Of a stretch of DNA of 64,000 nucleotides, positions 11,935 to 21,443 are shown piece after piece. The stretch lies in contig JAACJM010000002.1 of the NCBI GenBank assembly GCA_013368315.1, positions 310,001 to 374,000 on the forward strand, in the 5' to 3' direction. The number at the start of each line of letters is the position of its first letter. Position 1 is the stretch's first letter. The notes under the pieces are model-generated. The model was not told the origin of the DNA. It ran no database searches and saw nothing but the letters and a program-made list of their open reading frames with translations. The position numbers and the translations under genes were made by a program. The stretch comes from Tetrapyrgos nigripes. Its lineage: Eukaryota; Basidiomycota; Agaricomycetes; Agaricales; Campanellaceae.

Positions 11935-13070
11935 CTAGAAACGGGTGTAAATCGAATAATTCGCTGCATCAAAAGGATTCCGCGATTCAAAGGGATGATT
12001 ATGGCTTTCATAAAGATTTCGTGACTGGAAAGCTGGAGCTTGATTCTCCTTATGAAGCTTGGCTGGCCGTGGTATATGAGCACCAGTGGTAGCATTGTGT
12101 CCTCCATTGATGACTCTTCTCGCCTCCGAGTCCTTCAACCCAGTTTGATCCGAATTCTTCTTATACCCAACGACGCCATTCCATGGATTACGATTTCCAT
12201 TACGATTTCCATCGACTGCGTGAAAAGGTTGACGTTTCGTTGACTCTGGAGCGGGTTTCGAGGTAGGCGAAGTATAAGAAAGTTGAGGGAAAAGCGCAAG
12301 GGCGTCTTGGGGGTTTCCTCCTCCCAGAGTGAGATCATAGCGCTTGCGATGATGGTAAGAACGCGGAATATGGAGACCGGGAGGGGCAAATTCATATGGC
12401 CTAGAAGGCGCGATAACATGAAGTTGTCCACCAACGGCGTCCGTTTGCTTCGAATCCGACTTGACGCGTTCACGGTGATTCTTTCGCAATTCCTTGTTGG
12501 CGTAGTCATAGGGATCATAGTCGTGAAGCGACTTATCATTGGCCATCCAGGCGTATATCTCGCGGGTACTGACTGTGTATGGAGAGCAATGAGCGGGGGG
12601 TATAGACGCAATGATTTGAGTCAGAGAGGCGGTTGTGTTTTGACGCAAAGGAGAAGGTCCGGCTTGAGTTCGGGTAACTGGACGACTACGAAGCATAAGG
12701 CGGCGTGTAGGACTGGTGCGACGGTTGAGCAGAATCTTTCCAAGAGTGTCGTTCTTGAGCGATTTGGGATTTGGCCGGGGCAGCTTTGACGGGTTGCTTG
12801 CAATTGTCTTTTCCGAGAGACCCGAGGTAGCCTATGAGTAGCATTTGGTTCAGACGGTGTTTTTACAGAGTCAAAGGGACTCACCTCGACATCGGCCCAG
12901 CGTTTTGAAAGACGAGGCAGTTTCAATACTCCTCTATACGCACAATACCAAAAGGCGAGTACAACAAGCGTCAATCCAAACACAGCGACGCAATAGAGCA
13001 CAGGACGAAAGTCAAACTTTGACGGAGCCGTTGGAACGATATTAGGATTATTAGGTGGTAAAGTATCCAT
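11935..13070 (-). CDS. Single-pass membrane protein, unknown function, 2 exons
   Basis: Exons 13070-12885 and 12831-11935 give 360 residues. The short N-terminus is followed by one clear membrane helix at about residues 22-45 (VLYCVAVFGLTLVVLAFWYC) and then positively charged residues, so a large cytosolic C-terminus is likely. The rest is hydrophilic and Asn/Arg/Pro-rich, with PYTVSTREIYAWMANDKS and repeated NRNGNRNP and FESRNPFDAANYS near the end. No catalytic domain is recognised. The 53-base intron has GTGAGT and AG borders. The gene is convergent with the 849-residue membrane protein to its left. Confidence 0.75.
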
Positions 13071-13723
13071 AGAAATAAAAAGAGCGTGGTGTAATACAGA
13101 TGAGGCAGAGTAGAAGTGGTGGTAGAAGAGAGTTGGAAGAAAGTACGAAAGTTGGCTGCTGGGAACTTCGTCCAGTGGATGCACGGTCACATGTCAAGGG
13201 TTGCATGGCTGTAGTCACTGCTTCGTTTCGTGTACAAGTTCTACGACCAGTGTTAATCCGTCGAGGACTAGTGCTTCTGATTCTAGTAATCCTTCGAGTA
13301 CCGTTAATGTCAATGGAGCTAGTATTCGTATCGTGGGTCTCGGTATCGGTGTATCTCCTGTTGCGGGTGTATTGGGTCTCACAAATGAAATGAAATTAAC
13401 AATTGGAGGGGGCGGGCCATGATGCCGTGACATTGGGTCGGTCGGTCAGTCGAGGTCTAAAAAAATAACCGGCTAATTGCTCCGTCTTCGTACGCGAGTC
13501 GACGGGCATGGAGAGGCAAAGATGAATAGGCAAAACGCGGCGACCCCAAAATGGAGCCGCCCGAAAAGAGAAGTGACATTAGGATGTGGATAAGCGCTAA
13601 GCAAAGGAATTCTCGAGTGAGCGGGAAGTGAACGAGAGAATAAAAAACTAAAGAGAAATGGGGAATTGGCGAGATATAAATACAGGAAGATATATGAAAT
13701 ACTCTCGAACGTGTTTGAACAGG
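13071..13723. other. Intergenic, upstream region of the single-pass protein
   Basis: Open frames here are shadows without domain content. The stretch should include the promoter of the minus-strand gene ending at 11935. Nothing else is visible. Confidence 0.4.
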
Positions 13724-14078
13724 TGTCAAGGGGGTCCGAAAAAAAAAATTAACGACCGGGGGTTGGAAAAAAATTTAGTGCCTCGATCAAGGAACCTACC
13801 TACCTTACCTTCTATATAGGGTAAGTTCACACGAATTTACCTGCCAAATATAGTATGTGCACATGACCTCAAGTCTCGTGCTTTGCCGGACAGTTGGAAC
13901 CTTACCCGGCTCGCGCTTAGAGATACTGCGTAATTGTCAAAAAACATCACCAGATTGACACCCGCCAGCATGCTTGCCAGCTCCAAATGAGTCGGTAAAA
14001 AAAAAATTTAAGGGCTTCGCCAGGGAACCTACCTACCTAGCCCCGGTACGGGATTCTCTGGCCTGGACCCCCTTGACA
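13724..14078. mobile_element. 355-base non-autonomous TIR element
   Basis: The ends TGTCAAGGGGGTCC (13724-13737) and GGACCCCCTTGACA (14065-14078) are perfect 14-base inverted repeats. Inside are two diverged direct copies of a motif with AAAAATTTA followed by GGAACCTACCTACC (about 13767-13805 and 13997-14038). There is no coding capacity. Target duplication is not clear, so the superfamily is unassigned. Confidence 0.7.
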
Positions 14079-14434
14079 GGTGTGTGGAAGAAAGGAGACC
14101 AACGGTTTCACTAGCGTTTGACTAGATCACAAACCGTTGGTAAGGAAGGCTTGATCTCGACGGTGAAACTGTTGATGTGCAAACCAGAGGAGCTACAAGA
14201 TGTAGATGAGATGGGTATTACTGGGACAGGAAGGAACTACCTGAGTAGAAGATGGAACGGTGAAAATGAGGAATGCGAGACTCTGAGAAGTACTCGCAAT
14301 TAGACTATATTAAATAAATAATTTAACCACGACAAAGCACCGTTGGGGAAGGATTTGGTGGAGAGTTTCTTATTGGAGACAGTGAGTGTCACCTTCATCG
14401 CATATTTTGTGGACGAAGTGCATGTGACTTACAG
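14079..14434. other. Intergenic, no gene seen
   Basis: A 61-codon open frame at 14118-14303 has no recognisable content. This sequence is the left flank of the Helentron-like element starting at 14435. Confidence 0.4.
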
Positions 14435-14448
14435 TTACGAGGCCTTTA

Positions 14449-14893
14449 GGCCCAGTGAAAAATGACAAGTGTGAAATCTGAGAAAATCTGCAGGACATGT
14501 CCAAATTTCTGACAGTTTCTGACAGTTTCTGCCAGAAATGGCAGGCCTGATAGCAGAGTCAATGATGGTCAAATTTGGCCAGAAATCATCAGAATTGAGC
14601 ATAATTCCAAGTGGAGGGCCTAGTCATTTTCTGAAGGAACTGATCAGAAGTCGAAGTCAGAATTCTGACATGTACTGAGGTATATTGACATCCACTGCAC
14701 TGGCCCCACTTGAGCTCCACTAAAGAAGCATTGACATTTCTGCTCAATTGCGATGATTTCTGGCCAGATTTGACCATAATCAACTCTGCTATTGGGCCTG
14801 CCATTTCTGGCAGAAACAGTCAGAAACAGCCAGAAATTTGGACACACCCTGCAGACTTTCTCAGATTTCACACTTGTCGTTTTTCACTGGGCT
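14449..14893. mobile_element. TTA-flanked MITE with about 160-base inverted repeats
   Basis: The left end GGCCCAGTGAAAAATGACAA and the right end TTGTCGTTTTTCACTGGGCT are inverted, and the similarity continues inward for about 160 bases per arm. Short repeats of TGACAGTTTCTG and TCTGGCCAGA occur in the arms. TTA stands on both sides (14446-14448 and 14894-14896), which is the target duplication of PIF/Harbinger-type elements. No protein is encoded. A second end of this family starts at 62695. Confidence 0.8.
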
Positions 14894-14896
14894 TTA

Positions 14897-15438
14897 GGGC
14901 CTGTTCGGCAGTATCAGGATGGCCGTCAGGACGTCCTGACGGATTTTATCCTAGTCGCATGTAACCATATATAGTAGTCCAGTGAATAAATCTTTTCCGG
15001 GTGTGACAATTGTCTGAGAGCTGTACGCGTCATCACTGCTGTCGACGATGGACGAGGAGTACAGATACGGCTACGAGGAGTTACTGGCCTTCCGATGTCA
15101 AATACTCTAATAGCTGCTGCTGCATTCGTTGTTCGCACTGTTTGTAACCTTCTCCCTTTTCAGCGGTCGGTTTCTGATCATTATAGGACTTGATGAGTGC
15201 CGCTAGTTCTTTGTCATTCCACCCGTTGGGAGGCTTTTTGGGAGCTCGAGTGGAAGTGGTACCATTCTCTGCTGCCATAGTGCTGGCTGTGCTGCGTTGT
15301 GGTGAAAAATGGTCACAAAAAGTCACAAAATCCGGTATTTGTATCTAGTTACTGGAATTACTATATAAGGCTACACGTGACTAGGATGAAATCCATCAGG
15401 ACGTCCTGATGCATGTCCTATCACTGCCGAACAGGCCC
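14897..15438. mobile_element. PIF/Harbinger-like element, internally deleted (542 bases)
   Basis: The ends GGGCCTGTTCGGCAGT and ACTGCCGAACAGGCCC are inverted, with imperfect pairing over about 90 bases. The palindrome TCAGGACGTCCTGA occurs near each end. TTA target duplications are at 14894-14896 and 15439-15441. Terminal GGGCC and the TTA target are typical of PIF/Harbinger elements, and the internal Myb-like frame supports this. The transposase gene is missing, so it cannot move alone. Confidence 0.85.
15081..15278 (-). CDS. Myb/SANT-like remnant of a Harbinger second protein
   Basis: The frame from ATG 15278 encodes 65 residues: a polar start, then KKPPNGWNDKELAALIKSYN, GEGYKQCEQRMQQQLLEYL and a stop. 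The spacing of Trp, the LAALIKSY helix and the later helix is like the first helices of Myb/SANT (trihelix) domains. Such a DNA-binding protein accompanies the transposase in PIF/Harbinger elements. It is far shorter than usual and lacks the rest of the domain, so it is probably a truncated leftover of the internal deletion. Expression is unproven. Confidence 0.55.
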   Translation of the reverse strand: MAAENGTTSTRAPKKPPNGWNDKELAALIKSYNDQKPTAEKGEGYKQCEQRMQQQLLEYLTSEGQ

Positions 15439-15568
15439 TTAGGCTGAGTTAACTTAGGTCGACCTTGAAAAAATTTCCACGGGTTCAGTCTCCCACCCCT
15501 AGGCCAGTCTCTACCCTTCCTGACAACTGAAAAGTCTAGACTCGGTCTGGACCGGGACCAAGGACCGT

Positions 15569-15766
15569 CACAGCGGGGCACGGAGCATATTTGCCAGCTA
15601 TTTTTGTGCACTCTTAAATGACGGATCTTTGCTTGGCCCCGGGCATACTCCATATGGAATATCGGCCTCAAATTGGTGCCATATGGAGTATGCCCAGTGC
15701 CAAGCAAAATCCGTCATTTAAGAGCACACAAAAATAGCAGGCAAATATGCTCTGTGCCCCGCTGTG
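15569..15766. mobile_element. 198-base foldback element
   Basis: Two arms of about 90 bases pair almost completely: CACAGCGGGGCAC to CATACTCCATATGG on the left, and the reverse complement on the right ending in GTGCCCCGCTGTG. It sits inside the body of the Helentron-like copy 1. Copy 3 lacks it at the corresponding position (CAAGGACTGTTGATG). There is no coding capacity. Confidence 0.85.
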
Positions 15767-16285
15767 TGTTGATGTTGAAGACCATGACGTCATGCTGCAG
15801 ATGATGCCATTAACGCTCTCTCTCAGAAATGAAGTGGGCGTAGTTCTTCTTGTCTTCCCTTTTTCATCAATTTTCATTGTAATTGGAGTTTTGGATGGGT
15901 TTCATGGTTTGGTCAGGCTCTGGTTGTCTGGTTAGAGATGGCCTGTGATAGAGTTAGGAAAAGGACGATTAGCGTGCATGATAAATTAGAATGAGATAGA
16001 AAAAATAGTAATCGGGTTTGCCAGCTTCGCTGGACATGGATCATCCCTCCTCCCTATTCATTTATTCCTTCATATGCCCATCATCCTTTCTATTTCTGTT
16101 TAGTGACGCGTCTATGGATTTGGGAGAGATCAGAAGGTATGTGAAGATCACTACAGTATACCGGAAGCTGAGTTTGGAGGGACGGATTCAGTATGTTGCC
16201 TATTCCTTAGTAGTGATGACCTTTTTTGGTCATATTATCTTAGGCCTCGTAATTTGCCATGCGAAGCAGTGGCATCTTTCCCCAG

Positions 16286-16890
16286 TAGAAGATATTCAGA
16301 GGGTTTGATATATGACGCTTCAAATGGTGTATATCAGATGTTAGTTCTAAAGAGAGGAAACGCGAAGGACAGTGCGTCAATGAAGGCATATCTTCATATG
16401 TTTACCAATGGTTCAGCATCAAATATTCATGTTCAGATTATGATGAGTGTTGGGTATTTTGAATGAAAGGAACACATAAAAGGAAGGTATGAGTATTCTA
16501 GAGAAATATGGAACGAGAAGAGAAATGAAATGAAATAGAGTAAGTAGACTCGGACTCACAGGACCCCTCATCAGGTATCACCTCCTTAATATGCTGATAC
16601 AGTGCTTGAGTCACTCTTGTTCTTTAGGGAGGACACAGGGAAACAGGAAACAGCCTTATTGGGGCCGGGGCCGATCAAGGCTGGTTGCCTTAAGGTAGGG
16701 ATTTGGGGCTGATCAGCCTCAGGTGAGGCCACCTCCTTACTCCTGGAGCCGCCTCCTTTCAGGCTAAACGGCGGGGCTGATGGCTCAGAGGGCGTGGCTA
16801 TGTAGTAGAATGAGTATATAGCGAACGAGAACAAGTGAATTCCTGCTTTAGATGGATTGCTCTTTGCTACACGGATTCACGTAGTACCTG
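16286..16890. other. Intergenic between two transposons
   Basis: No gene is supported. The part 16650-16800 is GC-richer and contains GGGGCCGGGGCCGATCAAGG, GATCAGCCTCAG and GGAGCCGCCTCC motifs. These may be transposon debris, since GATCAGCCTCAG recurs near 25280. Confidence 0.35.
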
Positions 16891-17121
16891 CATCAGTAAA
16901 ATGGCAAATTGACTTTTCCTGGCTTTTCGGTCCTTTTGGTGCCTTTTGGCAAGGATCGCTTTTGATCAGCTTTTCTCCCGGGACTTTTTTCATCCTTTTG
17001 CTTTTTTTCACTCAGCTTTTATCGCCTTTTGCTTTTTTGTACCTGATGACAGCTTTTCACCGGCTTCCGTAGATGCTTTTTTTGGGAGCAGTCAACTAGA
17101 TCCATACTCAGTAAAAGTACC

Positions 17122-17825
17122 CTAGTTCTCGTGTGTAGTACGTGTATCGTCATGCGAAATTTTCACTAACTCCCCTACAAGTTGCCCCAGCCTCTCTCGC
17201 ATACAGAAGAGCTCAGTTTGAAGATTTGCCTTCTCGGTATACAATCTTTCTATCTTTCCCTCCGCCGTCTCGAGTTTTTCTTCTGTATGCTTCAATAATA
17301 ACGCAGATCTCTTGAGATTTTGTTCTAGGATTTCGACATGCATCCATGCCTCCTGAAGTTGCTTTGCGGACTCGAACAGTGCTTGCTTTGCAGGTACTAA
17401 TAGAAAACAAGACATGGATTATTAGAAACTCAACGCAGGCAAGGTCGAGAATCACTCACCTGAGGGAAATGCATAGGTGCCTGGAATCAAGCCTGGCTCA
17501 TTCCACCACTCTCGATCATGCTCAGAACTCCGTTGTACTTCGGCCTTGTCATACTCCTGAATTATTTTTGCGTGCATGACAGGAAGATGCATAGGGCTTG
17601 GTTCTGACTCAGTCTCAGATTCCTCGCCAGGCTTCTGAGCTGCAGGCTTTCTATGCTATTGTCAATAAGAGCTGGCAGTCTGATAGATGAAATACGCACG
17701 GCGTGTTCATCTGGCTACTCTTGAGGGGTGAGGGAGACTGCGAGGAAGGAATAAAAGCGAGTGAGGGAGCCCTGGCAGTTTGTACAGTCAGCAAAAGCAG
17801 AAAATGATGGATAATGATTAGTACT
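17122..17825 (-). CDS. Coiled-coil accessory protein of the Plavaka-like element (5' end unresolved)
   Basis: Exons 17825 (start unclear), 17771-17700, 17650-17460 and 17396-17122 join in frame with normal GT-AG introns. The visible protein begins ISKRLKTPSK, continues with a Ser/Pro-rich segment (SQSPSPLKSSQMNTP) and an acidic stretch. It then reads HDREWWNEPGLIPGTYAFPS, followed by a long coiled coil (ESAKQLQEAWMHVEILEQNL, HTEEKLETAEGKIERLY). An in-frame TGA lies just upstream of the first visible exon, so an upstream exon or a decayed start is likely. It lies inside the transposon, downstream of the transposase on the same strand. I do not recognise the family; transposon cargo is an inference from position. 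Confidence 0.5.
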
Positions 17826-17987
17826 TAGATGGTGTCTTCAGCCTCTTAGATATCTCCTCAATGCCTGATGGTGATGGAGATCATTTGAGGCTGGTGAAAG
17901 TGAGAGTCATCGGAGAAGTAAAAAAAAAAAGTATTTGCAAATCGTCAATCGATAGCTCACTCATCGGTTCATTTTTCAAGCATCTAT

Positions 17988-20900
17988 CTAGAAGGCGATT
18001 TCATGGGCATGGTAGTCTACATATTTATTTACATAGAAGCCCTGATACTTATTGAGAGAATTTGCAGAAGTGAAATCCTTGTCTGGAACAAACCTACTTC
18101 CCGTCACCCCTATTAAATGAGCACCTCAGTATAGACAGTCCAAATGCACCACCTCCAAAACAGGATCCTTCTCCCTGTCAAAATCCGGGGTCACCTGCCA
18201 CATGCCTGCCTGCTCACAGGGAGCATTTCCGATGGTTGAAAACCAATGTATGAGCGCACACGGGTAGCAATGGCCTTCATGTGTAAAACGAAGAAATGCG
18301 AAAACTCGACCTACAAGGAGGCCACCGAAACCGTCCTCCTGCTGGTCACCCTCCATAAATACACAGTTGTATCGAGCTGGTCCTCCCTGCCATGACTTTG
18401 TTGAGCATATTCGTTCATGGCGCATACTGCCCAAGCCAGACATGTCGCTTGGCACAAAAAAAGTTGCTTTTGCCAAGTTGTGAAGAAAGACTTTCTGATT
18501 CCTCTTGAGATCTGGACAAGATGCTAGAGGAACATCACATCCCTGTGGACCATCTTCGAGATGTTGTTGATTGTAAAGAAATTGTCGAAGAAGGATAGGA
18601 AGGGTAGGTTGATTGATGTATTCTGCCAGGGCGTTGACATTGCGAGGGACTCCACGAGCTGGCAAATGGACAGTACTTGTTGATTAGTGTCATTTATACC
18701 AGTAATTGAAATTTTTACACACCAGCTTTAGTTGACAATTTGACTTCCCCTTGCGAGTACGGCTCATCACTATCTCCAGTTTCCTCAGTGTCCTCATCCT
18801 CCTCTGGCAGCAGCGGCGGCAGTGGCGGCAGTGATGGGTTGGACCAGTCCTTCATAGGGTGAAGGATTTCTTGACACTCGAGGTCTACACGATAGGCTGC
18901 AAGCTTGTCAAGATGTTGGTTGGTGACCAACATCTGCCCTAGGGGTTGGTTTCTCCTGGAACGTCTCCAGGGTCGCTTCACAGCCTTGATATGTTTTGAT
19001 TCAGTGATGGAGGAGCAAAGACCATTTGGTGCACCAAATTGTTGGATGAGGTGATGGTAATGAGCCATGGAGTGCTGACGAGGGAGTGAAAATCCATCAG
19101 GGCGTACACCAGTCTCCCGGAAAATTTCCCGGTTTTGGTGAAAGCGGGCAACTGCAGCATCAATTGCGTCCAAATTATCTTCATTGATGACGTTGCGTCA
19201 AACCAGATAGCAGAACTCCAGGAAGTCTGAAATGGCTTGTACCATTTGCAGAGGTACATGACCTGCAATCGCAGGGAGAAATACCTAGAGATGAATATTA
19301 GGATCAACTGATATGGAAATAACACAAAGAACCTGCCTTCATTAGACCCTTTGAGTCAGCGCCAGTCCACTGTTTGAAGCCTCTTCCCTCATGAAACTGT
19401 TGCAAGCCAGGAAAAGGAGTTGTGACCATAATCCTAGTGAAAGTGTTTGAAAGCAATCAGCGTTCATTGGTGATAGGATAGAATTGAAAGACAAAGAGAA
19501 CATACCTGCGATCAATATCTGCAAGCCTCCTCTTGGCCTCACTCTTGTCATATGTCACGTTGATATACTCCACAACCCAGTCGACGAGATGGTCCTTAAA
19601 GGTACCCTTCACAAGCTGGTGTAGTATATCTGGTGAGAGTAGCTCATGGATATCTGCTCGCGGAAAGTTGGCTGTAAACAGCTGGAAAAAGTTGTCAATA
19701 GGTAGTGCAACACAACGTGTACAGTGAAAAAATACCTTCAAATCTGTGACAATGCCATAGTTATCCCACATTTCTTTCAGGCTAGTCCCTTCCGAAACAG
19801 TGTCCGTGTGCTCATGACTTTGACGTCCGGCTGGTATGTCTAAGTCCTCGGGTCTTGCAGTGCAGCTACCAAGATTGCATCAAAAAAGGAAGAGGTTGTA
19901 AGCATTGAGAACGGTACTCACCGAGGACACCAATTCTGGACTATGCATGCCAGCAGAGCCTGTTCCAGGTAATCTGCAATGTATGGACCAAGAGCATATA
20001 TTACCCGACGATAATGCCCATCTGGACAACGAGTCACTCGGGGTTTCTCCATGAAAGGCTTGAGGCTTGAAAGAATGTGCTCCAGGGAGGTATGGAAAAG
20101 TTGGCGTCGAAATTTGCGAAATTCTGCACTACCTGCATGATCCTTGGAGGCTAAAAGAACAAGTACAAGTCAGCGAGGTATGGAAATATAATATGAAAAA
20201 CATACTTTTGGGAATTGCAAGGAACCTGAGTAAAGCAACTGCGTTGCAATGGGCATGTCGAACAGATGAATACACGTTTCCAAGGGAGATGTATAAGGGA
20301 TAATAATCATTTTGTCCAGTTGCAACTGATACTGTGGTCTTGTCGCTACCAAGAATGATGGGTACGAACATGGCACCATGAGTGTTCTCGTCTTGAGCTA
20401 TCTTGTCCTGGAGACGACGAAGTGAGTATGTCTGTCAAAGAAAGTAATTTAAACATACGCACACATTCAAACCAAGCCCAGTTGCCAGTCATCAAGTCAC
20501 GATAAAGTCGTTTGCCGTTTTTGATGATTCTTTTTGGTGCAATGTCAAACTCGTTCCTGAAGCTGGGATTTGCGAGCATACCCTCGAGAATAGACAGTGG
20601 ATTATGAAACCAGACTTCATACTCCTGCAGCTTCCATGCTGATGCAGTGGATAGATCATTGGGGAGTTCTCTGTTATATTTGATTGTGGAGCTGTCCCAT
20701 TGTACATCACCTTGCTTGATTCTGTTGATGGTCTTGTACAATTCCTCATGATTAAGGAACGGAGTGTCTCTGTCGGATCCCATAAGGTTGGCAATTAGCT
20801 GTGTAAGTCTGTCGATATTTGAGGCTGACATTTGAACTCACTCATAGAGTAGTTCTGCCAACTCAAACTCGTCAGCACTGCAAAATGGAGTATAATCTTC

Positions 20901-21328
20901 AGGATCTTGAGGCTCTTGAGTGGGAGGTGGGGTATCATCTGGGAGGTCATTGCCATCAATATCGCAAGGTGTGCCTAGAGTTTTGAGATCAGCCATGTAC
21001 CTAATTTCCTCAAAGAGAAACACTGACCGTCAAGAATCGGATGGTTTGTAACCTGAGTCCCATACTTGTGCAACTCCAATGGTGCCGTTGCCCACGTCAA
21101 ACGAACAGGTGAGCTGTTTTGTCTACGTCTTGGTGATCAATGAGATGAAAAAATTGGTGATGAAGGTCCAGAGAACAGTGGAGGAGAAGGAGTCCAAAAC
21201 TCAGGTGTAGGAAAGCATGGTGCAGCTGTGGCTGGTCCATGCTTAAGATCCTGATGTTGCTTCCAGCCTTGTTGAGTTTTTAACCTTCTTGAACAGTCCC
21301 CACAGGGAAATAGGCTGTCTTGATCCAT
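17988..21328 (-). pseudogene. Plavaka-type transposase, broken by four in-frame TGA codons
   Basis: From ATG 21328 the protein starts with a C2H2 zinc finger (FPCGDCSRRLKTQQGWKQH), as usual for this family. Later exons carry PIILGSDKTTVSVATGQND, NDYYPLYISLGNVYSSVRHA, PDGHYRRVIYALGPYIADYL, ELLSPDILHQLVKGTFKDH, FHEGRGFKQWTGADSKGLM, NEDNLDAIDAAVARFHQNRE and VHLDCLY. These are hallmarks of the Agaricomycete Plavaka transposase (RNase H-like DDE enzyme of the CACTA superfamily). TGA interrupts the frame at 21137-21139, 20838-20840, 19198-19200 and 18126-18128, each where Arg would fit. After the last one the frame stays open to TAG at 17988-17990. Two introns seem to need GC donors, or small indels are present. 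The gene is almost full length but not translatable. Confidence 0.85.
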
Positions 21329-21443
21329 TGCGAGAGTGTTTGTTGTGGTGTAGATGAAATGGCGAGTGGATTGGATAAGCACAAACGGAACGCAGAAATT
21401 TTTTCAAATTTTCAAAGTCAAATTTTCCAAACCTACTGCCATC

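Larger units (their letters stand above)
14435..16285 (+). mobile_element. Helentron-like rolling-circle repeat, copy 1, carrying three nested insertions
   Basis: The 5' end is TTACGAGGCC at 14435. The complementary GGCCTCGTAA lies subterminally at about 16242, followed by a hairpin (TTGCCATGC GAA GCAGTGGCA) and the end CTTTCCCCAG at 16285, with T next. The body at 15442-15568 and 15767-15800 matches copies 2 and 3 (GGCTGAGTTAACTTAGG, GGTTCA, CTCCCACCCC, GACCATGACGTCATG). A MITE, a Harbinger-like element and a foldback element interrupt it, so the net length is about 660 bases. The segment 15800-16240 is not shared with the other copies and may be copy-specific filler. Confidence 0.6.

Noticed and set aside
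15081..15278. Myb-like frame as an independent host transcription factor
   Set aside because: It lies wholly inside a TTA-flanked Harbinger-like element and is truncated.
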